Shown here one piece after another: positions 63,202 through 64,000 of a stretch of 64,000 nt of DNA; positions within the stretch are counted from its first letter, which is position 1, and each line of letters begins with the position of its first letter. The translations under genes and the position numbers were made by a program. The stretch spans positions 1 to 64,000 of the forward strand of contig NZ_JAPEPB010000003.1 of NCBI RefSeq assembly GCF_026340565.1, in the 5' to 3' direction. The stretch comes from Kitasatospora sp. NBC_01287. GTDB lineage: Bacteria; Actinomycetota; Actinomycetes; Streptomycetales; Streptomycetaceae. Under the pieces are notes generated by a model. It made no database searches. It had not been told where the DNA came from and saw only the letters and a list, made by a program, of their open reading frames with translations.

Positions 63202-63383
63202 CGGTCCGCCAGGTCACCGTCCACGTCGTCACCTGCGACGGCTGCGGCCGTGAACTCGGCCAGGGCTACGGCCACCGCGAAACCTACGACACCCAGCACG
63301 AAGCCGACACCGCCGCGCGAGACGCCGGCTGGACCCCGCACCCCGACGGAACCCACTACTGCCAGACAGGAGAACACCGGTGA
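63198..63383 (+). CDS. small zinc-ribbon protein, 61 aa
   Basis: GTG 63198 overlaps the upstream stop. The arrangement VTCDGCGRELGQGYGHRETY, then HYCQTGEH, has a CxxC and a late Cys/His pair. The middle helix (HEADTAARDAGW) is a pattern known from small Streptomyces phage zinc proteins. No function assigned. Confidence 0.65.
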   Translation: MTVRQVTVHVVTCDGCGRELGQGYGHRETYDTQHEADTAARDAGWTPHPDGTHYCQTGEHR

Positions 63384-63682
63384 CCCTCACCCCGCGACAG
63401 ATCAACCAGCGCCTCGCCCTCCACGATCAACTCCTCAACATCCTCACCGAGGCGCAGCAAGAACGCCCCGAACGCCAGGAAGTCTTCAACGGCGAACTTG
63501 ACTGGGTCACATTCGAACGGACCGTCATGCTCAACGCGGTCAACGCCGCGCGGGCCGCCCAGCTTCTGCCGCCTATCCCCATCAGTGCCGTCGAGGCTGT
63601 CGAGCAGCAGGCCATCGGCCACTCCGACTACAGCACCAAGTTCGCCCTGTACTGCGTCGAACTCGCCCTGGAGCAGGCGTGA
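63380..63682 (+). CDS. helical hypothetical protein, 100 aa
   Basis: GTG 63380 overlaps the upstream stop (GTGA). Helices QINQRLALHDQLLNILTEAQ and TFERTVMLNAVNAARAAQLL, then SDYSTKFALYCVELALEQ. No motif; a structural helical protein of unknown role. Confidence 0.6.
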   Translation: MTLTPRQINQRLALHDQLLNILTEAQQERPERQEVFNGELDWVTFERTVMLNAVNAARAAQLLPPIPISAVEAVEQQAIGHSDYSTKFALYCVELALEQA

Positions 63683-63801
63683 TCGACCAGAAGCCCGACG
63701 CTTACGACGAGGACGAGGACGACCCGTTCGACCACGATGGCTGCTACCAGCCGCACGTCCGTAGCGGCGACTACTACGACTGCGACGGCCGACCCCTCTG
63801 A
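63679..63801 (+). CDS. small acidic protein, 40 aa
   Basis: GTG 63679 overlaps the upstream stop. Extremely acidic (DAYDEDEDDPFDHDGCYQPH) with two Cys and several Tyr. Such peptides may mimic DNA or act as inhibitors; there is no further evidence for that here. Confidence 0.5.
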   Translation: MIDQKPDAYDEDEDDPFDHDGCYQPHVRSGDYYDCDGRPL

Positions 63802-63814
63802 CAAGGAGCAGCAC

Positions 63815-64000
63815 ATGCCCGCGAAGCCCGGCCGGATCTACCAGCAGTGCGACCCGCGCGTCATCTACCCGACGCGGATCCGCATCGACACGATCCACGA
63901 CGACCACGCCGCGATCACCTACCTCGACACCAGAAGGCCAGGCATCATCTACGGCCGGATCCGCACGGACCAGCTCCACGACTCCCCGACCACCAAGACC
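63815..64000 (+). CDS. hypothetical protein, 3' end outside the window
   Basis: ATG 63815 follows AAGGAG by about 8 nt and the frame is open for 62 codons to the window edge. The beginning MPAKPGRIYQQCDPRVIYPT, then IRIDTIHDDHAAITYLDTRR, is beta-rich and resembles a short SH3-like domain of Streptomyces phages. The gene is partial. Confidence 0.6.
   Translation, partial: MPAKPGRIYQQCDPRVIYPTRIRIDTIHDDHAAITYLDTRRPGIIYGRIRTDQLHDSPTTKT

Overview
The window is high-GC actinobacterial DNA, most likely Streptomyces. GC-rich third codon positions, many GTG and TTG starts, GTGA/TGATG stop-start overlaps and Streptomyces-type small-protein families all point that way. Apart from about 3.5 kb at the left edge it is one mobile element that combines a complete siphophage virion module with genes typical of actinobacterial conjugative elements (AICEs) or plasmids. 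It looks like a prophage or phage-plasmid and runs off the right edge of the window. No integrase, attachment site, tRNA or rRNA gene was found.

Layout. (1) 1-3.45 kb: possible host flank or cargo, with two XRE regulators, a zinc-ribbon protein and a HAD hydrolase, then a terminator and degenerate type I-E-like CRISPR repeats at a 60-bp period. (2) 3.7-33.4 kb, minus strand: two left-end regulators behind a promoter with two operator-like palindromes; a lysis and host-interaction group (holin-like proteins, GH25 lysozyme, PLD-like protein, papain-like protein); tail spike, minor tail proteins, tape measure, frameshifted tail-assembly chaperones, tail tube, head-tail connectors, major capsid protein, scaffold and XkdF-like protease, a portal-NUDIX-MuF fusion, large and small terminase, and tiny zinc proteins. 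(3) 33.5-39.9 kb, minus strand: HTH proteins, a GIY-YIG/HTH fusion, a membrane-anchored Mrr-type nuclease, a hydrophobic protein, an FtsK/SpoIIIE (TraB-like) translocase and a DUF2637/SpdB-like protein, which together resemble an AICE transfer block. (4) 39.9-43.9 kb, minus strand: very short, translationally coupled genes ending in an excisionase-like HTH protein. (5) 44.0-48.4 kb: divergent control and accessory region, with a UTRA-only protein, a full GntR/UTRA regulator, a 40-aa gene whose Shine-Dalgarno lies in a perfect hairpin, a toxin-antitoxin-like pair, a PCMT-family methyltransferase behind an Asp-Gly-rich 41-aa peptide (possible RiPP), and a GIY-YIG/GntR fusion. (6) 48.5-55.2 kb, plus strand: replication, with an initiator-like protein carrying iteron-like hairpin repeats inside its gene, DnaB helicase and a large SF2 helicase with helicase-associated repeats. 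(7) 55.4-64 kb, mostly plus strand: small accessory proteins, many zinc-binding, a vWA protein, and a repressor-like HTH gene beside duplicated perfect palindromes.

How it fits together: the minus-strand late module builds and releases a long-tailed virion; the FtsK/DUF2637 block could move DNA between mycelial cells; the plus-strand block replicates the element. Promoters with palindromic operators at 4.8, 43.95, 48.37 and 58.47 kb, next to HTH, GntR and GIY-YIG/GntR genes, are the likely decision points between maintenance, transfer and lysis. Family calls rest on recognised motifs, gene order and lengths; no database search was possible.
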